Source of the DNA: Paenibacillus sp. ACRRY
GTDB taxonomy: Bacteria > Bacillota > Bacilli > Paenibacillales > Paenibacillaceae
Assembly (NCBI RefSeq): GCF_022346995.1
Contig: NZ_JAKRNM010000002.1
Coordinates: 496,001-560,000, forward strand
DNA length: 64,000 bases
Direction: 5' to 3'
Below, piece by piece: positions 27,221 through 37,477 of this stretch; the stretch's first letter is position 1; each line of letters begins with the position of its first letter. Under the pieces are notes generated by a model. The model saw nothing but the letters and a program-made list of their open reading frames with translations. It was not told the origin of the DNA and did not search any database. A program made the position numbers and the translations under genes.

Positions 27221-27658
27221 ATGTTTATGGGGGAGTTCCAACATAGCATTGATGACAAGGGTCGGGTTATTATTCCGGCCAAATTCCGCGAATCTCTGGG
27301 GCCGTCTTTCGTTGTCACACGGGGTTTGGACCAGTGTCTTTTCGTGTACCCTATGGAGGAGTGGGGGGTCATGGAACAGAAGCTCAAAGCACTGCCTTTG
27401 ATGAAGTCGGATGCACGTGCGTTTACCCGCTTTTTTTTCTCGGGTGCTACCGAATGTGAATTGGACAAACAGGGCAGGGTAAATTTACCGGGCAATTTAC
27501 GGGAGTATGCCAAATTGGACAAGGATTGTGTTGTTCTTGGCGTGTCGAACCGGGTGGAGATCTGGAGCAAAGGCATATGGGAGAGTTATTTCAATCAATC
27601 CGAGGAAGCATTCAACGACATTGCCGAAAAGCTAGTCGATTTTAATTTTGATCTATAA
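27221..27658 (+). CDS. mraZ: Transcriptional regulator MraZ
   Basis: A 145-residue protein with two AbrB-like swapped-hairpin repeats. The first carries [24 protein letters not shown], the second [24 protein letters not shown], each with the conserved DKxGRhxhP core. It is the first gene of the dcw cluster and represses it through the upstream boxes. The ATG at 27221 gives the family-typical MFMGE start; an in-frame GTG four codons upstream would overlap the AGGAG site. Confidence 0.95.
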   Translation: MFMGEFQHSIDDKGRVIIPAKFRESLGPSFVVTRGLDQCLFVYPMEEWGVMEQKLKALPLMKSDARAFTRFFFSGATECELDKQGRVNLPGNLREYAKLDKDCVVLGVSNRVEIWSKGIWESYFNQSEEAFNDIAEKLVDFNFDL

Positions 27659-27676
27659 AGTCAGGAGGGGTGCAGG

Positions 27677-28627
27677 TTGTTTCACCACATAACCGTACTC
27701 AAAGAAGAGGCAACAGAGGGATTAAACATCAAGCAGGACGGTATATACGTGGACTGCACTTTAGGTGGAGGAGGACATAGTTCCGTCATTGCTTCCAAGC
27801 TCGGTCCAGGGGGAAGGCTAATCGCACTGGATCAGGATGATTGGGCTTTGGATAATGCACGCGAGAAGCTTGCTTCGTATGGAGATCGCATCACGCTTGT
27901 GAAAACGAATTTCCGTGATCTGGAACAGGTTCTGAAGGAACTGGATGTCCCAATGAAGGATGGCGTGCCGCAAGTGGATGGAATTTTGTACGATTTGGGT
28001 GTGTCATCACCTCAATTCGATGAAGGAGAACGTGGATTTAGTTACAATCACGATGCTCCGCTGGACATGAGAATGGATCAGGATGCATTTCTGACAGCCA
28101 AAGAGATTGTCAACGAATGGCCTGAAGAGGAGATTGCCCGAATTTTATATCGTTACGGTGAAGAAAAGTTTTCAAGAAGAATTGCCCGCGTCATTGTGGA
28201 AAAACGAAGCCAGGCTGTTATCGAGACCACAGGTGAGTTGGTGGAATTGATTAAGGAAGGCATCCCGGCTGCTGCTCGCCGTACAGGTGGACATCCTGCG
28301 AAACGCAGTTTCCAGGCTTTGCGGATTGCAGTGAATGATGAGCTGGGCGCGTTTGAGGAAGCATTGCATCAGGCGGTTCGGTGCCTTGCACCAGGTGGAC
28401 GTGTATCTGTTATTACCTTTCACTCGCTTGAGGATCGGATTTGCAAGCAAATATTCAGCAGTTATCTGGAGAAGTGTACGTGCCCGCCTGATTTTCCGTT
28501 ATGCGTGTGCGGCGGTAAAGGTGTACTGCGTTTAGTCAACAGAAAACCGCTGATTCCGACGGAAACGGAACTGGCCGAGAACTCCCGTGCACGTTCAGCT
28601 AAACTGCGCGTAGCCGAGAAACTGTAA
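27677..28627 (+). CDS. rsmH: 16S rRNA (cytosine-1402-N4) methyltransferase RsmH
   Basis: A 316-residue SAM-dependent enzyme (formerly MraW) methylating N4 of C1402 in 16S rRNA. Motifs: [15 protein letters not shown] at the N-terminus, SAM loop [24 protein letters not shown], the helical inserted domain with [20 protein letters not shown], and [10 protein letters not shown]. The start is TTG, with AGGAGGGG upstream and 18 bases after mraZ. Confidence 0.95.
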   Translation: MFHHITVLKEEATEGLNIKQDGIYVDCTLGGGGHSSVIASKLGPGGRLIALDQDDWALDNAREKLASYGDRITLVKTNFRDLEQVLKELDVPMKDGVPQVDGILYDLGVSSPQFDEGERGFSYNHDAPLDMRMDQDAFLTAKEIVNEWPEEEIARILYRYGEEKFSRRIARVIVEKRSQAVIETTGELVELIKEGIPAAARRTGGHPAKRSFQALRIAVNDELGAFEEALHQAVRCLAPGGRVSVITFHSLEDRICKQIFSSYLEKCTCPPDFPLCVCGGKGVLRLVNRKPLIPTETELAENSRARSAKLRVAEKL

Positions 28628-28654
28628 ACCAAGAGCGAAGGAGAGAGTCTTTGT

Positions 28655-29083
28655 ATGGCATATACACGTGGTAACCTTGCAGTGAAAGAAAAAGCGACCC
28701 AAGAACGTGTGACGCAGCAGCGGTACAAGGAAACCACCAAAGTGGTGACTCGTCGTACGGGTCTTCCTGCACGAGAGAAGTTTTTGTATCTGATGACATT
28801 GATTGTCTGTATCGTTATCGGTGGTGCATTGATGTGGCGTTATGCTCATATCTACGATCTGAACAAGCAGGCTCAATCAACGTTGTCCGAGACGAGAGAA
28901 GCTGAGAAAACCATAGCAGACCTGCAAGTTGAAAAAGAAAAGCTGAACAATCTGGTTATTGAAAATGCCCGCAAACTTGGCTATGTGGAGGCCTCCGGCA
29001 AGGATGTAATCTATGTGCCTCGTACAACAAGTGCAACGAGCTCACAGGATACAGAGTCGTCTTCGGATACAGCAAGTAAGTAA
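28655..29083 (+). CDS. ftsL: Cell division protein FtsL
   Basis: A 142-residue bitopic protein: basic cytoplasmic tail, one helix at about residues 43-62, then an external coiled coil (70-115, with LSETREAEKTIADLQVEKEK) and a Ser/Thr-rich tail. FtsL bridges DivIB and DivIC at the septum. Identification rests on topology and on the place between rsmH and pbpB. AAGGAGAG precedes the ATG. Confidence 0.88.
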   Translation: MAYTRGNLAVKEKATQERVTQQRYKETTKVVTRRTGLPAREKFLYLMTLIVCIVIGGALMWRYAHIYDLNKQAQSTLSETREAEKTIADLQVEKEKLNNLVIENARKLGYVEASGKDVIYVPRTTSATSSQDTESSSDTASK

Positions 29084-29095
29084 AGAGGTGTACCG

Positions 29096-31408
29096 ATGGT
29101 AAAAAGAATAAAGATGCGCACGCTGCTTATAGGGGGATGTATTACCCTCTTTTTTCTTGTACTGATAACCCGAATTTTTTTTATTCAAGTTGTAAACAGC
29201 AGTACCTGGCAAGGATATGCATCCGAGCTGGTGGAACGTGAGCAGACGATTAAAGCAAGCCGGGGGTCTATTACGGATCGGAACGGCAACATCTTGGCAA
29301 CGGATGCACCGGCGTATACGGTATCGGTCAATCCCGAGATGATCCATGAACTTGGGATTGAAGATGTCGTTACGACTAAGCTCGCAGCAATACTTGGCAA
29401 GAATGAAAGTGAAATGCGTGCTTTGGTGACTGCCAAAGATAAAAATGGGAAATTTTACAAGCAACGCGAGGTGCGAAGTGAGGGTTACAAAATCAGCCCG
29501 GAACTGGCAGCTAAAGTAACCGCACTGAGGGAAGAACTGAAGGAAGATTACAAGGCTCAGAACGCCATCGTAATGGCACAGGAATCGAAGCGGTTCTATC
29601 CGGAAGAGACACTTGCTTCACACCTTCTGGGTTACATGAGTCGTGACGGCAAAGCTGTAAACGGGCTTGAAGTTTCGTACGATGAGGAACTGACGGGCAC
29701 CGATGGCTACCTGAACTATCAAAAGGATGCCAAAGGCATCAAGCTTCCTGATTCCCAGGATAACTACCTTCCACCTCAAAACGGGAACAATCTGAAGCTG
29801 ACGATTGATGATACCATTCAATTTTACATTGAAGATGCTATTAAAGAAGCAGTTGCTCAGTATAATCCGCTCAGTATGACCGTCATTGCAGCAGATCCGA
29901 ACACAATGGAGATCTTAGGCATGGCGAACTGGCCGAATTTTAATCCGAATACTTACTGGGAAACCCCGGATCAAAAAGATTTCATCAACCATGCCACGCA
30001 GTCCATCTACGAACCAGGCTCGACATTTAAGATTGTTACATTGGCTGGGGCTGTAGAAGAGAAGCTGTTTGATCCAAACGCGACGTTTGAGTCCAAACGG
30101 ATCAACATTGGGGGATTTTCGATTAGTGATAATGGCCACGCTTATGGTACGATTTCCTATCTCGAAGGCGTCAAACGTTCAAGTAACGTTGCTTTTGTTA
30201 ATCTCGGTTACAACATGCTTGGCGGCGAACGTCTGCGTCATTACATAGACGAATTCGGATTCGGCCAAAAAACGGGAATTGATCTGCCGAGCGAGTCGGC
30301 TTCACCGATCAAACCATTGGTTTATAAGTCGGAAATTGCAACGGCAGCCTATGGTCACGGTTTGGTTCAAGTTACCCCGATTCAGCAGGTGGCAGCAATC
30401 TCGGCCATTGCTAACGGCGGAAAATTGATGGTTCCACATCTGGTGAAGGAAATCATCAATCCAAATGACGGAACAACTGAAGTGATCAAGCCAAAAGAGG
30501 TTCGTCAGGTCATCTCCAAGGAATCTGCAAAACTGGTCAGTGGCTATCTGGAACAGGTTGTAGCAGACCAGCAGATCGGTACCGGGCGCAATGCCTATAT
30601 AGAAGGATACCGCGTTGCAGGTAAAACGGGAACAGCAAGAAAATGGGTGAACGGGGAATATAGTAAAACCAAAGACGTCGTTTCGTTTATTGGATTTGCT
30701 CCTGTAAACAATCCCAAAATTGCGATGCTGGTCGTCATTGACCAACCGAGTGGAACCAATATTGGTGGTGGTGCAGCAGCAGCTCCTGTATTCAAAAAAA
30801 TTGCAAGCCAGACTCTGCAATACATGGGTGTTCCAAAAGATACAACAAAGACCACGGACAAAAAGGCAGCTGCTGTCGTTCAGACGAAGGCTCCGGACCT
30901 CGCTGGGAAAACGGCGAAACAGGCCAGAAGCCAGCTGCTGAACGCAGGCATTGCCTATGAGACTCTTGGACAGGGCGAGAGTGTAATTCGCCAGTATCCT
31001 GCTGCAGGAGAGGTTATGAATCCGGGTCAGCGAATCTATCTGCTTACCGAAGACAGCAGCAAGATGAAAGTGCCTGATCTAACTGGCGAATCACTTCGGG
31101 ATGCCATGGAAGTTCTCTCGCTGATGAAAGTGGGAGTGATTGTCAAGGGTGAAGGTTATGTCGTGAGTCAAAAGGAGCAGGTCTCTGGGGAACAGCGGAC
31201 CATACAGCTCATATTGCAGACTGCCAAGGCGGCAGTAACCGGGATAGCGGATGAAGATCCTGAGTCTTCTGATGCTGCATTGGAGGAAGAGGGGACAGCA
31301 GAAGATTCCAGCAAGACAGAAGAAACTGGGAACTCTGATGGGACCGAGGCTTCAACCAATGAGACGGAATCGTCTTCAGATGACGCGATTGATCCGGTTC
31401 TCCCATAG
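29096..31408 (+). CDS. pbpB: Penicillin-binding protein 2B, septal transpeptidase
   Basis: A 770-residue class B PBP essential for septal peptidoglycan cross-linking. Order: helix at about 10-30, dimerisation domain (RGSITDRNGNILATDAPAY), transpeptidase with acylated Ser309 in EPGSTFKIV, the SSN motif in VKRSSNVAF and KTGTA from Lys510, then two PASTA domains (about 600-725) and an acidic Ser/Thr-rich tail. AGAGGTG lies before the ATG. The order ftsL-pbpB-spoVD is that of B. subtilis; the longer length and first place distinguish it from spoVD. Confidence 0.93.
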   Translation: MVKRIKMRTLLIGGCITLFFLVLITRIFFIQVVNSSTWQGYASELVEREQTIKASRGSITDRNGNILATDAPAYTVSVNPEMIHELGIEDVVTTKLAAILGKNESEMRALVTAKDKNGKFYKQREVRSEGYKISPELAAKVTALREELKEDYKAQNAIVMAQESKRFYPEETLASHLLGYMSRDGKAVNGLEVSYDEELTGTDGYLNYQKDAKGIKLPDSQDNYLPPQNGNNLKLTIDDTIQFYIEDAIKEAVAQYNPLSMTVIAADPNTMEILGMANWPNFNPNTYWETPDQKDFINHATQSIYEPGSTFKIVTLAGAVEEKLFDPNATFESKRINIGGFSISDNGHAYGTISYLEGVKRSSNVAFVNLGYNMLGGERLRHYIDEFGFGQKTGIDLPSESASPIKPLVYKSEIATAAYGHGLVQVTPIQQVAAISAIANGGKLMVPHLVKEIINPNDGTTEVIKPKEVRQVISKESAKLVSGYLEQVVADQQIGTGRNAYIEGYRVAGKTGTARKWVNGEYSKTKDVVSFIGFAPVNNPKIAMLVVIDQPSGTNIGGGAAAAPVFKKIASQTLQYMGVPKDTTKTTDKKAAAVVQTKAPDLAGKTAKQARSQLLNAGIAYETLGQGESVIRQYPAAGEVMNPGQRIYLLTEDSSKMKVPDLTGESLRDAMEVLSLMKVGVIVKGEGYVVSQKEQVSGEQRTIQLILQTAKAAVTGIADEDPESSDAALEEEGTAEDSSKTEETGNSDGTEASTNETESSSDDAIDPVLP

Positions 31409-31501
31409 TAATCGAATTATAGCTTGTTCTAACCCCCGGTTGTCCCGAATATTCATGAATGAACGAGATCATGATTTTGGGACGAGTGGGGGGATCTTTT
31501 C

Positions 31502-33466
31502 GTGAAGGGTTCAAGCGTAAATCTACGGCGCAGGCTGTTATGGAGTTTGCTCATTTTGGTATTGTTATTTTCGGCCCTGGTGATCAGGCTTGCTTATGTA
31601 CAACTCGGGAAAGGCCCGGAATTGTCTGCGAAAGCGGAGGAGTCCTGGCGGCGGAACATTCCGTATTCAGCCAAACGGGGAGAGATTCTGGATCGCAATG
31701 GTACCTCTCTTGCCTATAATGTAACTACACCAACGATTATGGCGATACCGGCTCAAGTGAAGGAAGCGGAGACTACAGCGAAGGCATTAGCCCCTTTACT
31801 TGGAATGACTGAAGAGAAAGTGCTGGCAACCATCAAGAAAAGAGAACTGATTGTAAGACTACAACCCGGCGGCCGCAAAATTACGATGGAGAAAGCTCAG
31901 CGCATTCGTGATTTGAAGCTTCCGGGTATCGTCGTTGCAGAGGATAATAAGCGATTCTATCCTTATGATGATTTGGCCGCTCACATTCTCGGTTTTACGG
32001 GTATTGATAACCAGGGATTGACCGGGGTCGAAAAAAGATATGATGAGAAGTTGACCGGTTTAAATGGCAGTGTGTCCTACTTGTCCGATGCGGCCGGAAG
32101 GCTTATGCCGGGCTCATCTGAGAAGTATGTGGAACCAAGAGATGGTCTTAACCTGGAGCTGACGATCGACAAATCGATTCAATCCATTATGGAAAGGGAA
32201 CTGGATCAGGCCATGGTCAAATTCCAGGCGAACTCCGCTCTGGCAATCGCCATGAACCCGAAGACGGGTGAAATCCTCGGCATGGCCAGCAGACCAGGGT
32301 ATGAACCAGCGGATTACCAGCAGTATCCGTCTGAAATCTATAACCGGAATTTACCGATTTGGATGACATACGAACCGGGTTCAACTTTTAAAATCATTAC
32401 TTTGGCGGCAGCATTGGAAGAGAAAAAGGTGAATCTGCAGCAGGATCAGTTCTTTGACCCAGGATATGTTGAAGTTGGAGGTGCCCGGCTGCGCTGCTGG
32501 AAAAAAGGCGGCCATGGGAGTCAAACCTTCCTGCAAGTCGTGGAAAATTCCTGTAATCCCGGGTTCGTGGCGCTAGGTCAAAAGCTGGGTAAAGAGTCCT
32601 TGTTTTCTTACATCAAAGACTTTGGATTCGGAACCAAAACAGGTATTGATCTTAGCGGGGAGGCAAGTGGTATTTTGTTCAAGCTGTCCCGAGTGGGGCC
32701 TGTGGAACTTGCGACAACAGCCTTTGGGCAAGGGGTTTCCGTTACACCCATTCAGCAAGTGGCGGCCGTATCGGCTGCCATCAATGGAGGCAAGCTCTAC
32801 AAACCTTATGTAACCAAAGCGTGGGTTCATCCTGAAACGGGTGAAGTGATGGAAGAAGTCAAGCCGGAACTTGTGCGGCAGGTCATTTCCGAAGACACAT
32901 CCAAGCAGGTTCGTGAGGCTCTGGAAAGTGTTGTTGCAAAAGGCACAGGAAGACCGGCCTTCATCGACGGATACCGGGTAGGCGGCAAAACAGGTACAGC
33001 CCAGAAGGTTATTAACGGACGTTATTCCTCTACCGAGCATATTGTATCCTTTATTGGCTTTGCTCCGGCAGATGATCCACAGATCGTAGTATACACGGCT
33101 GTCGATAATCCAAAAGGAATTCAGTTCGGGGGCGTCGTTGCTGCTCCAATTGTACAGAATATTCTTGAAGACTCGCTGCATTATATGAATGTTCCTGTGC
33201 GCAAGGACCAGGTTGCGAAAGAATACAAGTATGGAGAGACCAAAATTGTTACGGTTCCCGATCTCACAGGTGCAACGGTAGAAGATCTGTATGAAGATCT
33301 CAACATGAACTTTATGCTGGCTAAGTCCGGCAGCGGAAAGTACGTCATTAACCAGGCTCCAAAGCCCGGAGCAAGGGTGGAACAGGGCTCTACCATACGA
33401 ATCTATATGAGCGATGTGCTGAATGAAGCACACGATCATACAGGGGAAGCAGGACAGGAGCCTTAA
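31502..33466 (+). CDS. spoVD: Sporulation penicillin-binding protein SpoVD
   Basis: A 654-residue class B PBP for spore cortex peptidoglycan, working with SpoVE. One N-terminal helix, dimerisation domain (AKRGEILDRNGTSLAYNV), transpeptidase with Ser294 in EPGSTFKII, ENSCNPGF in place of the SxN region and KTGTA from Lys496, and one C-terminal PASTA domain. GTG start after GGGGGGAT. The CNPGF cysteine fits the SpoVD group, whose redox state is controlled by StoA in B. subtilis. The 93-base gap upstream has a SigE-like -35 (GAATATT), consistent with mother-cell expression. Confidence 0.92.
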   Translation: MKGSSVNLRRRLLWSLLILVLLFSALVIRLAYVQLGKGPELSAKAEESWRRNIPYSAKRGEILDRNGTSLAYNVTTPTIMAIPAQVKEAETTAKALAPLLGMTEEKVLATIKKRELIVRLQPGGRKITMEKAQRIRDLKLPGIVVAEDNKRFYPYDDLAAHILGFTGIDNQGLTGVEKRYDEKLTGLNGSVSYLSDAAGRLMPGSSEKYVEPRDGLNLELTIDKSIQSIMERELDQAMVKFQANSALAIAMNPKTGEILGMASRPGYEPADYQQYPSEIYNRNLPIWMTYEPGSTFKIITLAAALEEKKVNLQQDQFFDPGYVEVGGARLRCWKKGGHGSQTFLQVVENSCNPGFVALGQKLGKESLFSYIKDFGFGTKTGIDLSGEASGILFKLSRVGPVELATTAFGQGVSVTPIQQVAAVSAAINGGKLYKPYVTKAWVHPETGEVMEEVKPELVRQVISEDTSKQVREALESVVAKGTGRPAFIDGYRVGGKTGTAQKVINGRYSSTEHIVSFIGFAPADDPQIVVYTAVDNPKGIQFGGVVAAPIVQNILEDSLHYMNVPVRKDQVAKEYKYGETKIVTVPDLTGATVEDLYEDLNMNFMLAKSGSGKYVINQAPKPGARVEQGSTIRIYMSDVLNEAHDHTGEAGQEP

Positions 33467-33590
33467 CCGGCTCCGAGTCCTAGCGCAACAAAATTCAAAA
33501 AGTTGCGTTTCATTAAATGGCTATATGGACGATATTAATAAAAAGAAATGCCTTGTGCAGAAGTAAACTTGGAGAAGTGAGGTTATTCAT

Positions 33591-35078
33591 GTGCTTTTAA
33601 AACAACTTGCATCGAAGCTGACAACTGCCCGCCTGATTGGCGAGCCTAATACAGAATGCCAAAACTTACAGACAGATTCCCGCCAGGTTCAACCGGGAGA
33701 TCTGTTTATCTGTCTTCCGGGACATACGGTAGATGGACATGATTATGCGGAAAAAGCTGTGAATGCCGGAGCGGTAGCACTGGTCGTGGAACGACAACTG
33801 GAACTACCTGTACCGCAGTTGCTAGTAAAAGACAGTCGTTTTGCAATGGCGGTCCTTTCAGACTCTTTCTTTGACTCACCAAGCCATAAGATGAATATGA
33901 TTGGTGTAACGGGAACAAACGGCAAGACAACCACCACCTATCTGATTGAAAAGATCATGAGTGATCATGGACAGAAGACAGGTTTGATTGGTACCATTCA
34001 AATGCGTTACGACGGCCGGACCTATCCAATGTCGGGAACTACACCAGAAGCACTCGATTTGCAGCGCAGTCTGTATGATATGGTTCAAGCGGGCACGGAT
34101 TGCTGCGTAATGGAGGTTTCATCACATGCTCTGGAACAGGGACGTGTAAAAGGAACCGATTTCCGTACTGCTGTATTCACCAACTTGACCCAAGATCATT
34201 TGGACTATCATAATTCCATGGAAGAGTACCGTGCAGCGAAAGGCCTGTTCTTTGCAAGACTTGGCAACGAGTATACAGAGGATGCGTCCCGTCGCAAATT
34301 TGCAATCATTAACGCTGATGATCCATCGGCTGATTATTTCAAATCAGTGACTGCAGCTGAAGTCATTACATATGGCATGGAAGATAACGCTGATGTACGG
34401 GCATCCAAAATCTCGATTACATCGCAGGGCACGTCTTTCCATGTGGATACATTCGCAGGCAGTACAGACATTAATTTGCGCATGGTTGGGAAATTCAACG
34501 TATACAACGCCATGGCAGCTATCTCTGCTGCACTTGTTGAAGGAGTACCTTTGGAAGAAATTAAACGCAGTCTTGAGACGGTTCCTGGTGTAGATGGACG
34601 TGTTGAAGCAGTAGACGAAGGTCAGTCATTTGCAGTTATTGTGGACTATGCACATACACCGGACGGCTTGGAAAACGTATTGCGGACGGTAAAAGAGTTT
34701 GCTGAAGGACGCGTTATCTGTGTGTTCGGATGTGGGGGAGACCGGGATCGGACCAAACGTCCATTAATGGGGAAAATTGCAGCGAAGTATAGTGACATTG
34801 TTTTTGTAACTTCCGACAATCCACGCACGGAGGATCCGGATCTGATTCTCAAAGATATTGAAGCAGGTCTGGTGGAAGAAGGCGTATCATCTGATCGGTA
34901 TCTCATGGTCGTCGATCGTCGTCAGGCAATACATGAAGCTATTGAAATGGCAAGCCCAGCCGATGTAGTATTGATTGCGGGCAAGGGTCATGAGACCTAT
35001 CAAATTATCGGAACAACCAAAACGGATTTCGATGATCGGATCATAGCCAAAGAGGCGATAAGGGGCAAATCCAATTGA
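33591..35078 (+). CDS. murE: UDP-MurNAc-tripeptide ligase MurE, meso-diaminopimelate type
   Basis: A 495-residue Mur ligase. ATP loop TGTNGKTTTT (Gly108 start), substrate region SSHALEQGRVKGTDF, and the DNPRTEDP motif that in MurE enzymes marks meso-diaminopimelate rather than lysine as substrate. The cell wall should thus carry mDAP, which fits dapL in the same window. GTG start with purine-rich GGAGAAGTGAGG upstream. A 124-base gap separates it from spoVD, with a weak GCAAC/GTTGC hairpin only. Confidence 0.95.
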   Translation: MLLKQLASKLTTARLIGEPNTECQNLQTDSRQVQPGDLFICLPGHTVDGHDYAEKAVNAGAVALVVERQLELPVPQLLVKDSRFAMAVLSDSFFDSPSHKMNMIGVTGTNGKTTTTYLIEKIMSDHGQKTGLIGTIQMRYDGRTYPMSGTTPEALDLQRSLYDMVQAGTDCCVMEVSSHALEQGRVKGTDFRTAVFTNLTQDHLDYHNSMEEYRAAKGLFFARLGNEYTEDASRRKFAIINADDPSADYFKSVTAAEVITYGMEDNADVRASKISITSQGTSFHVDTFAGSTDINLRMVGKFNVYNAMAAISAALVEGVPLEEIKRSLETVPGVDGRVEAVDEGQSFAVIVDYAHTPDGLENVLRTVKEFAEGRVICVFGCGGDRDRTKRPLMGKIAAKYSDIVFVTSDNPRTEDPDLILKDIEAGLVEEGVSSDRYLMVVDRRQAIHEAIEMASPADVVLIAGKGHETYQIIGTTKTDFDDRIIAKEAIRGKSN

Positions 35079-36484
35079 TAAAAAGAACATTAGGGCAATT
35101 GGCCGAAATGTGCGGAGGAACACTAAACGATTCCACTGCTTACGGAGAAATCCACGTTGAAGGTGTATTTACGGATTCACGCAAGCCAGTAGAAGGCAGC
35201 TTGTTCATCCCGCTTGTCGGCGAGAGGTTTGACGGACACGAATTTGTGCAAGCCTGTTTAGAAAAGCGAGCCGCAGGGGCGTTATGGCAGAATGACCATG
35301 GTGTTCCCCCGCAGGGCGGAGCGGTCATCGTCGTTGAAGATACACTGGCAGCCCTGCAGGGGCTTGCATCTGCTTATCTGGCTGAGAGCCAAACTTCCGT
35401 GGTGGGCATTACCGGAAGCAATGGCAAAACAACTACCAAGGACATTGTGGATGCCATATTGTCTACCACCTTCAAGGTGCATAAGACTCAGGGCAACTTC
35501 AACAATCATATCGGACTTCCGCTTACAGTGTTAAGCATGGAACAAGATACCGAGATTGTGATTCTGGAAATGGGCATGAGCGGCCGCAGAGAAATCGAGG
35601 CATTGTCTTTGATTGCCCAGCCGGATATCGCCATCATTACGAATATTGGTGAATCCCATCTGCTGCAGCTTGGCTCCAGGCTGGAGATTGCCAGAGCAAA
35701 AGCCGAAATTGCTGCAGGCATGAAACCAGGTGGCCTGTTGATTTATAACGGAGACGAGCCGTTGATCAAGCGGGTTCTGGCTGAAGCGGAAACGAAGCAG
35801 CCCGAGGGACTGAACCGATTTACGTTTGGCCTTCAGACAGACAATGATGATTACCCAACAGGACTCATGAATGCGCAGAACGGCGTTGTTTTCACGACCA
35901 AACAGTTGGGGGAGCAAGCACTTACGCTTCCTCTGCTTGGTACACACAATGTAGTCAACTGTCTGGCTGCCCTTGCAGTTGCACGTCACTTTGGTGTGAA
36001 AGCCGAACAGATTGCTTCTGGGTTATCGCGATTGAAACTGACTGGCATGCGTATTGAGGTTATTCAAGGAGTCAGCGGACTAACGATGCTTAATGATGCC
36101 TACAATGCAAGTCCAACTTCGATGAAAGCAGCTATTGATGTGCTGGAAGGACTCAAGGGATATCGTTCTCGAGTAGCCGTACTTGGAGACATGTTGGAAC
36201 TTGGACCTCAGGAAGAGGAGCTTCACCGTGGCATTGGAGAGTATATTACACCAGGGAAAATGGATACGGTGCTAACCTATGGACCGTTATCGGCGAACAT
36301 AGCTGAGGGTGCAAAACTGCACATGCCGGCAGAAGCCGTACATGCATTTGAAAACAAGGAAGAGATGACCCGTTACCTGCTGGAAAAATTGCATCCCAGA
36401 GACGTTGTTTTGTTCAAGGCCTCCCGGGGCATGAAGCTGGAGGACGTGGTCGAATCACTAAAAATAGCATCATTACAGAATTGA
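35075..36484 (+). CDS. murF: UDP-MurNAc-tripeptide:D-Ala-D-Ala ligase MurF
   Basis: A 469-residue Mur ligase that adds D-Ala-D-Ala to complete the pentapeptide. It has the MurF-type N-terminal domain (GVFTDSRKPVEGSLFIPLVG), ATP loop TGSNGKTTTKD (Gly114 start), EMGMSGRREIEALS and LNDAYNASPTSMKAAI. TTG start overlapping the murE stop by four bases (TTGA), which suggests translational coupling. Confidence 0.95.
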   Translation: MIKRTLGQLAEMCGGTLNDSTAYGEIHVEGVFTDSRKPVEGSLFIPLVGERFDGHEFVQACLEKRAAGALWQNDHGVPPQGGAVIVVEDTLAALQGLASAYLAESQTSVVGITGSNGKTTTKDIVDAILSTTFKVHKTQGNFNNHIGLPLTVLSMEQDTEIVILEMGMSGRREIEALSLIAQPDIAIITNIGESHLLQLGSRLEIARAKAEIAAGMKPGGLLIYNGDEPLIKRVLAEAETKQPEGLNRFTFGLQTDNDDYPTGLMNAQNGVVFTTKQLGEQALTLPLLGTHNVVNCLAALAVARHFGVKAEQIASGLSRLKLTGMRIEVIQGVSGLTMLNDAYNASPTSMKAAIDVLEGLKGYRSRVAVLGDMLELGPQEEELHRGIGEYITPGKMDTVLTYGPLSANIAEGAKLHMPAEAVHAFENKEEMTRYLLEKLHPRDVVLFKASRGMKLEDVVESLKIASLQN

Positions 36485-36505
36485 GTAGACTAGAGGGGTG
36501 GACCC

Positions 36506-37474
36506 ATGGATTTTCAGGTATTACTGTTAACAATCGGCGTTTCATTTATTTTGGCGGTGATTGCCGCACCGCTTCTGATTCCATTACTTCGCCGAATGAA
36601 ATTCGGACAGCAAGTTCGGGAAGACGGGCCGCAGAGCCATCTGAAAAAGAGCGGGACTCCAACGATGGGCGGGGTTGTGATCCTGCTTGCATTTACATTA
36701 GCCTTTTTGAAGTTTTCAGCAGTCAAGAATACGGATTTCTATGTCCTGCTCGTAGCTACGCTCGGTTTTGGACTGATCGGCTTCTTGGATGACTATATCA
36801 AGATTGTATTCAAACGATCTTTGGGACTGACCGCCAGACAAAAAATGCTGGGGCAGCTGTTTTTCAGTGCCGTAATGTGTTTCTTGCTCATTCAGAATGG
36901 GCACAGCACAGCCATCTCCATCCCAGGAACATCCGTCTCCTTCGACTGGACGGGGTGGTTCTATTATCCGTTTGTCGTGTTCATGATGCTCGCGATCACC
37001 AATGCCGTTAACTTTACGGATGGACTGGATGGTTTGCTGTCCGGAATCAGCGCTATTGCGTTTGGGGCGTTTGCCATCGTAGCGATGCAGGCAACGTCAA
37101 TGCCGGCAGCGGTATGTGCAGCAGCCATGATTGGGGCTGTGCTTGGTTTTCTTGTATACAATGCGCACCCGGCCAAAGTGTTTATGGGAGACACAGGCTC
37201 GCTAGGTATTGGTGGAGCCATCGGTGCCGTTGCCATTGTTACGAAGACGGAGCTTCTTTTTGTAATCATTGGTGGTGTGTTCGTCATCGAGATTTTATCC
37301 GTTATTATTCAAGTGGTATCGTTCAAGACCCGGGGCAAGCGTGTATTCAAAATGAGTCCTATTCACCACCACTTCGAATTAAGCGGATGGTCGGAATGGC
37401 GGGTTGTTATTACTTTTTGGGCAGTTGGTGCTATTTTGGCTGCGCTTGGACTTTATCTCAACAAGGGGTTGTAA
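36506..37474 (+). CDS. mraY: Phospho-MurNAc-pentapeptide translocase MraY
   Basis: A 322-residue membrane enzyme with ten predicted helices that makes lipid I. Conserved acidic and loop motifs are seen: [51 protein letters not shown] and [20 protein letters not shown] precedes the ATG. It lies 21 bases after murF and three before murD. Confidence 0.96.
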   Translation: MDFQVLLLTIGVSFILAVIAAPLLIPLLRRMKFGQQVREDGPQSHLKKSGTPTMGGVVILLAFTLAFLKFSAVKNTDFYVLLVATLGFGLIGFLDDYIKIVFKRSLGLTARQKMLGQLFFSAVMCFLLIQNGHSTAISIPGTSVSFDWTGWFYYPFVVFMMLAITNAVNFTDGLDGLLSGISAIAFGAFAIVAMQATSMPAAVCAAAMIGAVLGFLVYNAHPAKVFMGDTGSLGIGGAIGAVAIVTKTELLFVIIGGVFVIEILSVIIQVVSFKTRGKRVFKMSPIHHHFELSGWSEWRVVITFWAVGAILAALGLYLNKGL

Positions 37475-37477
37475 ATC

